A stretch of DNA of 25,122 nt from JAAAOH01 sp041686235 (GTDB lineage: Bacteria; Spirochaetota; Spirochaetia; DSM-27196; PWMO01). A program made the translations under genes and the position numbers. Within the stretch, counting starts at the first letter, position 1; the number at the start of each line of letters is the position of its first letter. This document shows positions 15,047 through 22,943 of the stretch, one piece after another. The notes below the pieces were generated by a model that was not told the origin of the DNA, ran no database searches, and saw only the letters and a list, made by a program, of their open reading frames with translations. The stretch is taken from assembly GCA_041686235.1 (NCBI GenBank), contig JAWLED010000042.1, positions 1 to 25,122 of the forward strand. The letters are read 5' to 3'.

Positions 15047-15772
15047 GTGAACTTTCGCGCCGCTTTGTTCGACCTCGATGGTACGTTGCTCTATACCCTA
15101 CCAGACATCCGCGATGCAATGAATCGTGTGCTCGCAGCACGCTCACTGCCCCAATATGATGTGGAAGCCTACCGACAGATGGTTGGGTGGGGATTGAAGC
15201 GCCTTGCCGAGCTGGCGGTGCCCGCGGGCCGGCGCGGAGAGGTGGATATATCCGAGCTTGCCGAGGAGTTGAAGCGGGAGTACGCGCGCACCGCGGTCGT
15301 CCATACCAGTCCCTACGATGGCGTGCGTGAGCTCATCGACGAGCTCAAACGCCGCGGTCTCCCAATGGCGGTGCTTTCCAATAAGGCGCAAGAGCTTACC
15401 CAACACATCGTAGAGACCGTGTTCGGCGGAGCCACTTTCGACGCTGTCTACGGAGCGCGCGAGGGACTTCCCAACAAGCCGCACCCGGGAGCAGCCATTG
15501 CCATAGCCGAGGAATTGGGTGTGGCGACGACCGACATGGTGTTCATCGGCGACACGGCCATCGATATGGAGACCGCGCAAGCTGCCGGAATGTATCCGGT
15601 CGGCGTCGACTGGGGCTACCGCGACGTCGAAGAACTCTGGATGCACGGGGCGGCGACGGTCATGTCCTCCCCACAGCAGATTCGCGCGCTCATCCTCGAC
15701 GACGAAGATACAGAAGATACGGAAGATACGGAAAATGCCCAGGGCGAGATCGGGAACCGGGACAATACATAA
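15047..15772 (+). CDS. HAD-superfamily hydrolase, phosphoglycolate-phosphatase-like
   Basis: The 241-aa protein has the HAD motifs in order: motif I LFDLDGTLL (nucleophile Asp9, acid/base Asp11), motif II LSNK, the Lys of NKPHPG, and the motif IV acidic cluster IGDTAIDMETAQAAGM. The helical cap between motifs I and II fits the Gph/phosphoglycolate phosphatase branch, which removes phosphate from 2-phosphoglycolate and similar small substrates. The last 25 residues are an acidic tail with EDT repeated three times (9-bp DNA repeats at about 15711-15733), ending inside a 12-bp direct repeat. In-frame GTG 15041 is an alternative start adding two residues. The phosphosugar mutase gene follows 53 bp downstream on the same strand and may be co-transcribed. 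Confidence 0.9.
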   Translation: MNFRAALFDLDGTLLYTLPDIRDAMNRVLAARSLPQYDVEAYRQMVGWGLKRLAELAVPAGRRGEVDISELAEELKREYARTAVVHTSPYDGVRELIDELKRRGLPMAVLSNKAQELTQHIVETVFGGATFDAVYGAREGLPNKPHPGAAIAIAEELGVATTDMVFIGDTAIDMETAQAAGMYPVGVDWGYRDVEELWMHGAATVMSSPQQIRALILDDEDTEDTEDTENAQGEIGNRDNT

Positions 15773-15788
15773 GACGGACAATACATAA
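15761..15788. repeat. 12-bp direct repeat at the HAD gene stop codon
   Basis: GACAATACATAA occurs at 15761-15772, where its last three bases are the stop codon, and again at 15777-15788, separated by 4 bp. With the 9-bp EDT repeats just before it, this marks a slippage-prone gene end. Confidence 0.7.
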
Positions 15789-15825
15789 TCCGTAAAGAGA
15801 TCAGAGAAGCAGGAGACAAGACGAT

Positions 15826-17601
15826 ATGGACCGAGAACAAATCAAACAGCGCGCACAACAATACATAGAGCTCGAAACCGACGAGGCGTTTCGAAACGGT
15901 GTGAGGGACCTTCTTGGCGCCGAAGATTGGGATGAGCTTTCCGACCGCTTTTACACTGATCTCGAGTTCGGCACCGGCGGCCTTCGTGGTGTGATCGGCG
16001 GCGGCTACAACCGCATGAATCCCTTTATGATCGGGCGAGCTACCCAAGGACTGGCTCAGTACGTGCTCCGTGCGGGTACTCCCGGGCCGGACGGCCGATA
16101 CAGTGCGGTCATTGCCCACGACTCTCGGCGGTACTCCGATACGTTCGCGCTGCAGGCCGCACTGGTGCTTGCCGGAAACGGCATCAAAGCCTACCTGTTT
16201 CCATCCCTTCGCCCCACCCCCGAGTTGTCTTTTGCGCTACGGAAACTCGGAGCCTCGGCGGGGATCGTGGTCACCGCAAGCCACAATCCGCCGGAGTACA
16301 ACGGATACAAAGTGTACTGGAATGACGGCTCGCAGGTGGTAGCCCCGCACGATACCGCCATTATTGAAGAAGTTCAGTCGGTCACTACCGACATTCGCGC
16401 CTCAGAGAAGAAAGAGGCACTCTCGGCGGACCTGCTCGAGTATCTCGGGAGCGACATGGACGACGCCTATATCGAGGCGACCAAGTCGGTTTCGGTGCGC
16501 CCGGAGCTCCTGCAGCAGCAGGGCGGCTCGGTCAAAGTCGTCTACACGCCGCTTCACGGCACCGGCGCGCCGTTGGTTGAGCGCGTTCTCGGTGAGCTCG
16601 GAGTGAACGTGGTAACCGTGCCCGAGCAGCGCGAGCCCGACGGTGAGTTTCCCACCGTCGAGTTCCCGAATCCCGAAGAGGCCTCCGCTATGGAGATGGC
16701 GGTGAATCTCGGCAGGAAAGAGAAGGCCGACATCGTGATGGGAACCGACCCGGACGCCGACCGCTTGGGTATTGCCGTTCCCGGCGCGAAAGACTACGAG
16801 CTCGTCACCGGAAACCAGCTCGGCGTCCTGCTTGTCGATTACATGTTCTCCGGGCTTTGGGAGATCGGCGCACTGCCGGAAAAGCCGGCGTTCGTCACCA
16901 CGATCGTGACCACGGATCTCCAGCGCAAGGTTGCCGCCCATTACGGTGCAACGACCTACATAACGCTCACGGGCTTCAAGCACATCGCCGGCGTCATGCG
17001 CGAGCTCGAGCAAGATCCCGGCGGGCCTACCTACGTCATGGGCGACGAAGAGAGCTACGGATATCTGATCGGCACTCACGTGCGCGACAAGGACGCCATA
17101 TCGGCGGTGCTCATGACAACCGAGATGGCGCTGTATCACGTGTCGCAGGGGAAGTCGGTGCTCGATCGCCTCGATGAGATCTACGAGCAGTACGGATACT
17201 TCGAAGAGATACAGATCTCCAAGTACTTCAGAGGACAGTCCGGCAAACAAGTGATGGCCGACCTCATGAAAGAGCTCCGGGGCGATCCGCCTACGGAGAT
17301 CGGAGGCATCGACGTCGAGCGCATTCGAGACGTCCAGAACGGCACGCTCTACGATCTCCGGCGCGGGGAGTATGTCGAGGACATCTCGCTGCCGAGCTCG
17401 AACGTGCTGCAATTCTTTCTCTCAGATGAAAGCGTGGTCAGCGCGCGCCCCTCGGGCACGGAGCCGAAAATCAAGTTCTACGCCTCCTGTACCGCCGAAG
17501 CCCGCGGACGCCTTGAGGCTGCAAAGCACGAGGTGGCACGGAAACTCCAGGCAATCGAGGGCGATTTGAACGCAATCATCGCACGGGCGGAGTCGACGTA
17601 G
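15826..17601 (+). CDS. Phosphoglucomutase/phosphomannomutase (PgcA-type alpha-D-phosphohexomutase)
   Basis: The 591-aa protein is a full-length four-domain phosphohexomutase. FGTGGLRGVIG near residue 50 is the domain-1 sugar-phosphate contact, TASHNPPEYNGYK holds the phosphoserine (Ser152), GTDPDADRLG supplies the Mg2+ ligands (Asp308, Asp310, Asp312), GDEESYGY is the sugar-binding loop, and RPSGTEPKIKFY (from Arg541) is the phosphate-binding loop of domain 4. It interconverts hexose 1- and 6-phosphates through a bisphosphate intermediate, feeding glycogen, cell-wall and exopolysaccharide precursors. The length of nearly 600 aa points to the PgcA/PGM2-like group rather than the 450-aa ManB/GlmM group; glucose versus mannose preference is not decidable. 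An AGGAGA Shine-Dalgarno lies upstream of ATG 15826. Confidence 0.94.
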   Translation: MDREQIKQRAQQYIELETDEAFRNGVRDLLGAEDWDELSDRFYTDLEFGTGGLRGVIGGGYNRMNPFMIGRATQGLAQYVLRAGTPGPDGRYSAVIAHDSRRYSDTFALQAALVLAGNGIKAYLFPSLRPTPELSFALRKLGASAGIVVTASHNPPEYNGYKVYWNDGSQVVAPHDTAIIEEVQSVTTDIRASEKKEALSADLLEYLGSDMDDAYIEATKSVSVRPELLQQQGGSVKVVYTPLHGTGAPLVERVLGELGVNVVTVPEQREPDGEFPTVEFPNPEEASAMEMAVNLGRKEKADIVMGTDPDADRLGIAVPGAKDYELVTGNQLGVLLVDYMFSGLWEIGALPEKPAFVTTIVTTDLQRKVAAHYGATTYITLTGFKHIAGVMRELEQDPGGPTYVMGDEESYGYLIGTHVRDKDAISAVLMTTEMALYHVSQGKSVLDRLDEIYEQYGYFEEIQISKYFRGQSGKQVMADLMKELRGDPPTEIGGIDVERIRDVQNGTLYDLRRGEYVEDISLPSSNVLQFFLSDESVVSARPSGTEPKIKFYASCTAEARGRLEAAKHEVARKLQAIEGDLNAIIARAEST

Positions 17602-17635
17602 ACGCGGCTTCGGCCTCGTCTCCCGCAGTCCCCAG

Positions 17636-17923
17636 TTATCGCTGTCTATGACGCGTGTCGGCGGCGTCGGCAATTTCGCGAATTGTTTGATGGACTTGCG
17701 CCTCGTCGGTGCGACCGCGTTCGAGCTTTTCCTGTTGCTCGGCAAGAAACCGCTCTTCCATCTCGTAGAGGTCCGACTCGAGCTTGCCCGACCACAAAAG
17801 GTGTGCGAGCTCGCCGGGGTGATCTTTGTAGGAGAGCAGCCGATCCGCCTGAAGCGCGGCGAGATACCAGCGCACGTCGTCTATGCCGAGACCGTGTTCG
17901 TCGAGAAGCTCGTAGACCGTCAT
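17636..17923 (-). CDS. Small conserved-looking protein of unknown function (95 aa)
   Basis: I do not recognise this 95-aa protein. It is charged and mainly helical, with LLDEHGLGIDDVRWYLAALQ resembling a small helix-turn-helix-like fold at residues 5-24 and a long Glu/Arg-rich helix at about 50-80 that could form a coiled coil. It has no signal peptide or membrane segment. Its reality is supported by a textbook promoter: TTGACA, a 17-bp spacer and TACTAT, ending 9 nt before the ATG. It diverges from the DnaQ-like exonuclease gene, the two sharing overlapping -35 boxes, and is convergent with the phosphosugar mutase gene. Confidence 0.75.
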   Translation of the reverse strand: MTVYELLDEHGLGIDDVRWYLAALQADRLLSYKDHPGELAHLLWSGKLESDLYEMEERFLAEQQEKLERGRTDEAQVHQTIREIADAADTRHRQR

Positions 17924-17932
17924 TGAACCGCC

Positions 17933-17961
17933 ATAGTAGTGAGCCTTCCCATCGTTGTCAA
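17933..17961 (-). promoter_or_regulatory. Promoter of the 95-aa protein gene
   Basis: Minus strand: consensus TTGACA (17961-17956), 17-bp spacer, TACTAT (17938-17933); the ATG at 17923 begins 9 nt later. Its -35 shares five bases with the -35 of the divergent exonuclease promoter. Confidence 0.75.
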
Positions 17962-17983
17962 TTTGATCGAAACATGGTAGCAG
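17955..17983 (+). promoter_or_regulatory. Promoter of the DnaQ-like exonuclease gene
   Basis: TTGTCA (17955-17960), a 17-bp spacer, and TAGCAG (17978-17983), a weaker -10. The ATG at 17992 starts 8 nt later. This supports 17992 over the in-frame ATG at 17974, which lies inside the promoter. Confidence 0.45.
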
Positions 17984-17991
17984 TTGTGCCT

Positions 17992-18558
17992 ATGGACTCC
18001 TCGCAATCGGTTTCGGAAATCACCTTTGTGGCATTCGACTTTGAAACGACGGGATTGCACCCGGCCACCGACCGGATAATCGAGGTCGGTGCCGTAAAGT
18101 TTCGCGCCCGCGAGGTTCTTGAAACCTTCGACGAGCTGGTCAATCCCGGCATTCCCGTTTCCCCCGATGCAATCAAGGTGAGCGGCATTACCGAGGAAAT
18201 GCTTGCCTCCAAGCCATCCATAGATCAGACGTTGCCACGGTTCTTGCAGTTTATCGGAGACTCCGTACTGGTTGCGCACAATGCGCCGTTCGACGTGTCG
18301 TTTCTCCGCGCCGCCCTCGAAACCACACGCAGGGGGGAGGTGACAAACGTGGTAATCGACACGCAGGTGCTGGCTCAGAAAGCGTACCCCCGTCTGAAGA
18401 GCTACAGCCTTCAAAACCTCGTCGCCCATCTCGAGCTCGCACAAGGCAACGCACATCGGGCCCTCGACGATGCGGTCATGTGCAAAGACGTGTTCCTCTC
18501 GTGCGCGGACGCGTTGAGCTTTATGGGCGAGATCACCTTCGGTGAGGTGCTGACATAG
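17992..18558 (+). CDS. DnaQ-like 3'-5' exonuclease (DEDDh family)
   Basis: The 188-aa product is an exonuclease domain with all DEDDh residues: Asp16 and Glu18 in FDFETTG, His96-Asn-Ala-Pro-Phe-Asp101, and His155 with Asp160 in HRALDD. It degrades single-stranded DNA or RNA from the 3' end using two metal ions. The size matches a free-standing epsilon-type proofreading subunit or an exonuclease paralogue; no polymerase-binding clamp motif is obvious, so the role as the DNA polymerase III epsilon subunit is unproven. An earlier ATG at 17974 falls within the predicted promoter. It converges on the 673-aa protein gene, with 49 bp between the stops. Confidence 0.9.
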   Translation: MDSSQSVSEITFVAFDFETTGLHPATDRIIEVGAVKFRAREVLETFDELVNPGIPVSPDAIKVSGITEEMLASKPSIDQTLPRFLQFIGDSVLVAHNAPFDVSFLRAALETTRRGEVTNVVIDTQVLAQKAYPRLKSYSLQNLVAHLELAQGNAHRALDDAVMCKDVFLSCADALSFMGEITFGEVLT

Positions 18559-18607
18559 ACCGGCCTGGTGCATAGACCGGCCGCGCACGAAACCTACCGC
18601 GCACAGC

Positions 18608-20629
18608 TCATTTTCCGAGGATCCGAAGCATGTACAGCTCGAGATACTGCCGCAAGGGTTCTTTTCGTTTGATTTCGGACAACGCGGAGTTTTGGGCGAG
18701 CTGGGCCGACATCTGCCGAATTCCGGCGCGCGTTGGGGGCGAGCTTCGAAACGAGGTCTTACGTCGTCTGAGGTAGTCGCGGACAAGAGAATTGACGTCT
18801 TCGACGAGATTTTGCTGCGCTACCGGATCGAGAAGCGGGTTCCACCGTTCGGCAAGCTCTTCGAGCGTGCCGTCAACGTCGGCTCCGGAGTGCAGATACT
18901 CCTGTTGCAACTGTTGGGCGGCGCGCTTTATGTCCGGAGACAGCGTGCGGGGCGCCTCCTCGCCGCGTGGCCGAGCGGGGCGCTCCCCGAATTGGACCGC
19001 GGTCGCCCCGGTAAGCGGCGTATCGTTTCCGTCGTGTTCGCTCTCCTCGGCGTGATCGCCGGTGCCCACCGCTTGTTTCTTTCGTTTCGCGTGTTTTCGA
19101 GATTGTCGTCGCTGCCGTCTCGGTGACGGCTCGCCCAAGAAGAGGCGTTTGAGAAACGCCGTCAATTCACGCAACACCGGTACCGCCTGCCACACAGGCA
19201 GACGGAGCCGGGTGTCGGATAGCAGTTTGCGCCGGTCAATATCGAGGGCAACCGAAAGAGGGCGAATCTTCTCGTTCTTGCGATCGAGCAGGCGGTCTAG
19301 CTCTTCGCGTGCACTGCCGAAGAGCTTCTGCTCGGTTGCCAGTACATGCAGGATGTCGAAACGCAGGAGGCCGAACAACACGGGGTTGCGCGATTTCAAC
19401 ATGTCGGTAAGGACGCGCTCAAAAGCAGTGTCGTCCTGCATCTCTTTGAGTTGCTCATTGCGCTTGAGCGCCGCCATCCATTTGTCGCTTAGTTCCCGTT
19501 CAAAGGTCTCAGAGGCGTTGTGGAGCTCGGGAAAAACGATCTTGAACACCGAATCCTTCCGTATGTAGTACTCCTGGCCGTCCGCGGCTTTGATCCGCAG
19601 CAGCTCGGGCATGCGTTCGCCGTCGGGCGGGAGAAGCTTCTCCCGTATGTAGTTATCGATCGATGAGCGCGAGCATCGTTTTGTAAGCGGAACTCCCTTG
19701 GAGTCGGTAAACCGGTGTACGTCCGACGGCTTGAATGCGTACGGTTCTTTACGAAGCTTTGCATCGACCGTCTGAAGTGCAGCCTCCTTCTCTTTTTTGC
19801 GCTGCTCTACACCTTTGTAGTACACGTTGTAATACCCGAGGAGATAGGCGGCACGGCTGTAGTCCACCTCTTCTTCGAGCTTATCTTGCTTTTCGGTGAA
19901 ATCTTTGATGATGGCACTCGAAAGCGAGGTCCAGAAATGAAACGTGAAATCACTCGGATGGTATATCGTTTTTAGTGCGTCGTCGGGTGTCGAGAGAATC
20001 TTGTTGATGGTTTCCTTGAGCGCGACATCACGATTCGGGAATATGCCTCTTAATCTGCTGTGCATGTAGCCGGCGTTTCGCTTGCTTCGCAGGTAATCGC
20101 GTATCTTTTGCAGCGATATCGAAGCAAGATGATTGCGAACAACGCCGAGCGTGGCGATGATGCTCTCGAGCCCTTCCGGAAACATCAACCGCAGCACGGT
20201 CGTGTCCGGTCTCTCGGCGTCCGAGAGCCATTGGATGAAGTCGCTGCGGACGTCCACCGGATGGATCGTGTCGGTTGGGATGGTTATGCCGAGCGTTTCT
20301 TCGGTGGGAAGTGACGCGTGTGTTTGGTTGCGAAGGTTCTCGTAGGCACTGTCGATGATCCGCGGGAAGTACTCTGGAAAGTACACACCTGCTATACGCG
20401 AGTCCTCGTAAGTCAGTGCCACACGGCCGCCGGACTCAAGCGAGAGTAGGTGAGCGGTAAGCACGTTCTCAGTATTATCGTCCAGATCTGCGAGCGAGGG
20501 ATCGGAGTCCGCGTATCTTTCCAGATACTTATGTGTAAAGCTCAACAACCTATCGAACGTAACCTGAGGATGGCCGGTACGTTTGCAGAGTGAGAGTAGA
20601 ATTTGTGCGACCTGATCCGGAGAAGACAT
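18608..20629 (-). CDS. Large soluble protein of unknown function (673 aa)
   Basis: I do not recognise a family. The protein has no signal peptide or membrane helix and is mostly helical and highly charged. A strongly basic patch at about residues 501-520 (RRQRRQSRKHAKRKK) precedes an acidic, probably disordered segment (about 523-560), then a helical C-terminal domain of about 100 residues. The basic patch could bind nucleic acid or another polyanion. The region at about residues 285-380 contains a tyrosine/lysine-rich stretch with KKEKEAALQ. Its size, continuous frame and consensus promoter make it a real gene. Adjacent genes are an exonuclease (convergent) and a lipoprotein (divergent), which do not fix its role. 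Confidence 0.8.
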   Translation of the reverse strand: MSSPDQVAQILLSLCKRTGHPQVTFDRLLSFTHKYLERYADSDPSLADLDDNTENVLTAHLLSLESGGRVALTYEDSRIAGVYFPEYFPRIIDSAYENLRNQTHASLPTEETLGITIPTDTIHPVDVRSDFIQWLSDAERPDTTVLRLMFPEGLESIIATLGVVRNHLASISLQKIRDYLRSKRNAGYMHSRLRGIFPNRDVALKETINKILSTPDDALKTIYHPSDFTFHFWTSLSSAIIKDFTEKQDKLEEEVDYSRAAYLLGYYNVYYKGVEQRKKEKEAALQTVDAKLRKEPYAFKPSDVHRFTDSKGVPLTKRCSRSSIDNYIREKLLPPDGERMPELLRIKAADGQEYYIRKDSVFKIVFPELHNASETFERELSDKWMAALKRNEQLKEMQDDTAFERVLTDMLKSRNPVLFGLLRFDILHVLATEQKLFGSAREELDRLLDRKNEKIRPLSVALDIDRRKLLSDTRLRLPVWQAVPVLRELTAFLKRLFLGEPSPRRQRRQSRKHAKRKKQAVGTGDHAEESEHDGNDTPLTGATAVQFGERPARPRGEEAPRTLSPDIKRAAQQLQQEYLHSGADVDGTLEELAERWNPLLDPVAQQNLVEDVNSLVRDYLRRRKTSFRSSPPTRAGIRQMSAQLAQNSALSEIKRKEPLRQYLELYMLRILGK

Positions 20630-20649
20630 TCCGATTTACCCCAACGGGG

Positions 20650-20678
20650 ATTATATACATTTTCGTCACGTTTGACAA
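20650..20678 (-). promoter_or_regulatory. Promoter of the 673-aa protein gene
   Basis: Minus strand: TTGTCA (20678-20673), 17-bp spacer, perfect TATAAT (20655-20650). The ATG is 20 nt downstream. A small CCCC-GTT-GGGG hairpin begins right after the -10 and would sit at the very 5' end of the mRNA. Confidence 0.75.
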
Positions 20679-20700
20679 AAGAAACCCCAGAACGTAGAAT
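20672..20700 (+). promoter_or_regulatory. Promoter of the lipoprotein operon
   Basis: Consensus TTGACA (20672-20677), 17-bp spacer, TAGAAT (20695-20700); the ATG at 20710 begins 9 nt later. Five of the six -35 bases are shared with the -35 of the divergent promoter, so RNA polymerase cannot occupy both at once. Confidence 0.8.
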
Positions 20701-20709
20701 AACCCCGGA

Positions 20710-21345
20710 ATGAGAAAAGAGTTGCGCGTCGCAGGGGTGTTGCTGGCAGTCGTTATGGTGTTGTCCTCGTGTGCCGGTTCGCCGGAGACCGTCCCGGGTG
20801 AACCCGACGAATCGCAGAACGGTCGGCAGCAACCCGAACAATCCGATCCCGAGAGCTCCGAGGAATCCGAATCCGAGTCTTCCGAAGAATCCACCGCAGA
20901 AGCCGACGATGAATCGCAGAGTACGGAACAGCAACCGGAGTCGCAATCCGAGGAAGAGCCCATAGAGGTATCCGATGAGGTCTACGAGGAGACGTTCGAC
21001 GAGATCGAAGCGGTTATCGAAGAGCTCAATGTAGCCATCGCCGAGCGCGACGTCGAAAAGTGGAAAGAGTACCTTACCGAAGAATATGTCGCAGCGTATT
21101 CCGACGAAGAGCGACTTGCGGAAATCTCTGAGCGTCCGATTCTCGAGCGAAACGATATTACCCTCGAAAGCTTGGAGGACTACTTCACTGAGGTCGTTGT
21201 TCCGAGCCGACGAAATGCGCGTCTCGACGATCTGCGCTTTCTCGACGAAGAAGAAGTGCAGGCGGTCATGGAGGTCAATGACTCTTCCGTCATCCTCTAT
21301 CGGCTGAAGAAGGTAAACGGAAGCTGGAAAGTGGACGTCGGTTAG
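20710..21345 (+). CDS. Lipoprotein with acidic Ser/Glu-rich linker
   Basis: The 211-aa product has a lipoprotein signal peptide: two positive residues near the N-terminus, a hydrophobic core and the lipobox LSSC with lipidated Cys21. Residues about 25-90 are a flexible Ser/Glu/Pro/Gln-rich spacer with repeated ESSEES-type units. The C-terminal domain (about 92-211) begins with a helix (TFDEIEAVIEELNVAIAERD) and ends LKKVNGSWKVDVG, a pattern seen in NTF2/SnoaL-like domains; that assignment is tentative. It should be anchored in an envelope membrane facing the periplasm or outside. It heads a run of three envelope genes on one strand with gaps of 50 and 39 bp. Confidence 0.85.
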   Translation: MRKELRVAGVLLAVVMVLSSCAGSPETVPGEPDESQNGRQQPEQSDPESSEESESESSEESTAEADDESQSTEQQPESQSEEEPIEVSDEVYEETFDEIEAVIEELNVAIAERDVEKWKEYLTEEYVAAYSDEERLAEISERPILERNDITLESLEDYFTEVVVPSRRNARLDDLRFLDEEEVQAVMEVNDSSVILYRLKKVNGSWKVDVG

Positions 21346-21395
21346 TGTATACTGAAGGCGGGCAATATGCTCTACCGATGTCGGAGGAGTTTCTG

Positions 21396-22109
21396 ATGAA
21401 TAAGCGATCCATCCTGATGTGCGTCTTGATTATGCTGGTAGCTGTTGTGGGTTTCGCCCAGAGTGAAGATGCCGAGGGCGAGACCGGCAGCCAGACGATA
21501 GAGGAGTTATACCTCAGCCAGGACGTCGAGTTGCAGATCATCCGCGGACAGGCCCTATCCAACAACCGGGACACGAAGCTTCTCGCGCTTCAAAACATTC
21601 GTCAAATGATCGAAGATGGAAGCCTCAGCCGGGATAACTCGGGTATGTTCACCCTCTTGCAGTCGCTCGCAAGTGAGGGGACCTCTCGCCAAGTTCGGTC
21701 GAACGGTGGTGTTATCAATAACTACCCCGACATTCGCCGACAAGCGGCGCAGCTTCTCGGCGAGGTAGGGGGAAGCCAAGCAAAAGATGTGCTCATAAGC
21801 GTGTTGCAGGACGATCCCGAGCCCATGGTGCTATCTGAAGCGGTTTACGCGCTGGGCAAAATCGGCGACAACGAGGATAATCGAACCGTCGAACAGATCG
21901 TACGAGTACTTCAGGTGGAGAACGCGTCTGAGTCGCCGGATGACAATTTGGCGTACGCGTCGTTGCTCGCGCTCGAGAAAATCGCCGAAAGTCAGGGTGG
22001 GCTGTCCGACCCCGATGCCATCAACATAATCCTCGAGGTGGCGGGCGGAAGCTACATTCGGCCGGTGCGCTTGAAGGCTGTGGACGTATTGGCCGAGCTG
22101 CGCTCGTAG
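21396..22109 (+). CDS. Secreted HEAT-repeat protein
   Basis: The 237-aa product starts with a signal peptide (residues 1-21, MNKRSILMCVLIMLVAVVGF, cleavage before Gln22). The mature part has HEAT/PBS-like helical repeats: PDIRRQAAQLLGEVGGSQAKD, PEPMVLSEAVYALGKIGD and VRLKAVDVLAEL, typical protein-binding scaffolds. It is predicted periplasmic or surface-exposed. ATG 21396 is preferred because GGAGG lies 9 nt upstream and a signal peptide follows directly; the upstream in-frame start at 21345 would hide the signal. It is the middle gene of the lipoprotein-HEAT-sanA group. Confidence 0.86.
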   Translation: MNKRSILMCVLIMLVAVVGFAQSEDAEGETGSQTIEELYLSQDVELQIIRGQALSNNRDTKLLALQNIRQMIEDGSLSRDNSGMFTLLQSLASEGTSRQVRSNGGVINNYPDIRRQAAQLLGEVGGSQAKDVLISVLQDDPEPMVLSEAVYALGKIGDNEDNRTVEQIVRVLQVENASESPDDNLAYASLLALEKIAESQGGLSDPDAINIILEVAGGSYIRPVRLKAVDVLAELRS

Positions 22110-22148
22110 AATTAACCGGGACGTAGTCGAGTCGTTTCCACCACGGTA

Positions 22149-22841
22149 ATGCTGCAGCTATACAGACTGGGCTATTTCTTCCTAAAATATGCCTTTATCG
22201 GCGTGTTGCTTGCTGTGTTCTTTGCGAACACCGTCATCTCCTCCGATGCCGGGTCACGCTTGTATACCGACCTCGACGAGGTCCCCTATAACGAGGTGGG
22301 GTTGCTTCTCGGTACGAGCAAGTATGCGGTTGGGGGTCAGGTAAACCTCTTTTTCGAGTATCGAATCCGTGCCACGGTCGCGTTGTTCGAATCGGGAAAG
22401 ATCGACTATGTCATAGCAAGCGGCGATAACAGCCTCTCTTCATACAATGAGCCGTTGCGCATGAAAGAAGAGCTTGTCGAGCGGGGTATCGATGAAGAGC
22501 GAATATACCTCGATTACGCCGGATTTCGGACACTCGACTCGGTGGTGCGCACACACCGCGTTTTTGGACAGCGTCAGTTCACCATTATCTCTCAAGGATT
22601 TCACTCAGAGCGTGCGCTCTACATTGCTGCGCAAAAGGGGCTTGATCCGGTGGCATACGGGGCAAAGGACGTAGAAGGGCCTCGTGCTATCAGTACGAGC
22701 ATTCGAGAGTACTTTGCCCGAGTGAAGGCGCTGATGGACCTGCATTTGCTCGACGCCTCGCCGAAGTTCCTCGGTGAGCCGGTGGAAATCGGCCCACGAT
22801 CGCCTGAGACAGCCGGTGATATCCCGGATACGGGTCAATGA
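22149..22841 (+). CDS. sanA: SanA/YdcF-family (DUF218) membrane-anchored envelope protein
   Basis: The 230-aa product has one N-terminal membrane anchor (about residues 8-28) followed by a DUF218 domain. The match to SanA is strong: LLGTSKYAVGGQVNLFFEYR, VIASGDNSLSSYNEP, YLDYAGFRTLDSVVR, IISQGFHSERALYIA and a C-terminal PKFLGEPVEIG. In E. coli SanA supports the envelope barrier to vancomycin and detergents at high temperature; the biochemical activity is not established. The final 15 residues are a loose tail. It begins 39 bp after the HEAT-repeat gene and is probably co-transcribed with it; no Shine-Dalgarno is obvious. Confidence 0.9.
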   Translation: MLQLYRLGYFFLKYAFIGVLLAVFFANTVISSDAGSRLYTDLDEVPYNEVGLLLGTSKYAVGGQVNLFFEYRIRATVALFESGKIDYVIASGDNSLSSYNEPLRMKEELVERGIDEERIYLDYAGFRTLDSVVRTHRVFGQRQFTIISQGFHSERALYIAAQKGLDPVAYGAKDVEGPRAISTSIREYFARVKALMDLHLLDASPKFLGEPVEIGPRSPETAGDIPDTGQ

Positions 22842-22905
22842 CGCGGATACTTCTCCCTGATACAGTTCTTCTGCCCACTTGAGACGGTACCCGCCCGAGC
22901 TTCCC

Positions 22906-22943
22906 CGGAGGCTTTTATCCTCGGAGGCTTTTATCCTCGGAGG
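22906..22943. repeat. 16-bp tandem repeat (2.4 copies) at the queG 3' end
   Basis: CGGAGGCTTTTATCCT occurs perfectly at 22906-22921 and 22922-22937, followed by CGGAGG. The queG stop codon (22933-22931, minus strand) lies in the second copy, so the first copy carries another in-frame-like stop region outside the gene. Confidence 0.85.

Noticed and set aside
16402..17412. A 336-codon minus-strand frame opposite the phosphosugar mutase
   Set aside because: The sense strand encodes all mutase motifs; the antisense product is His/Arg-rich with no domain.
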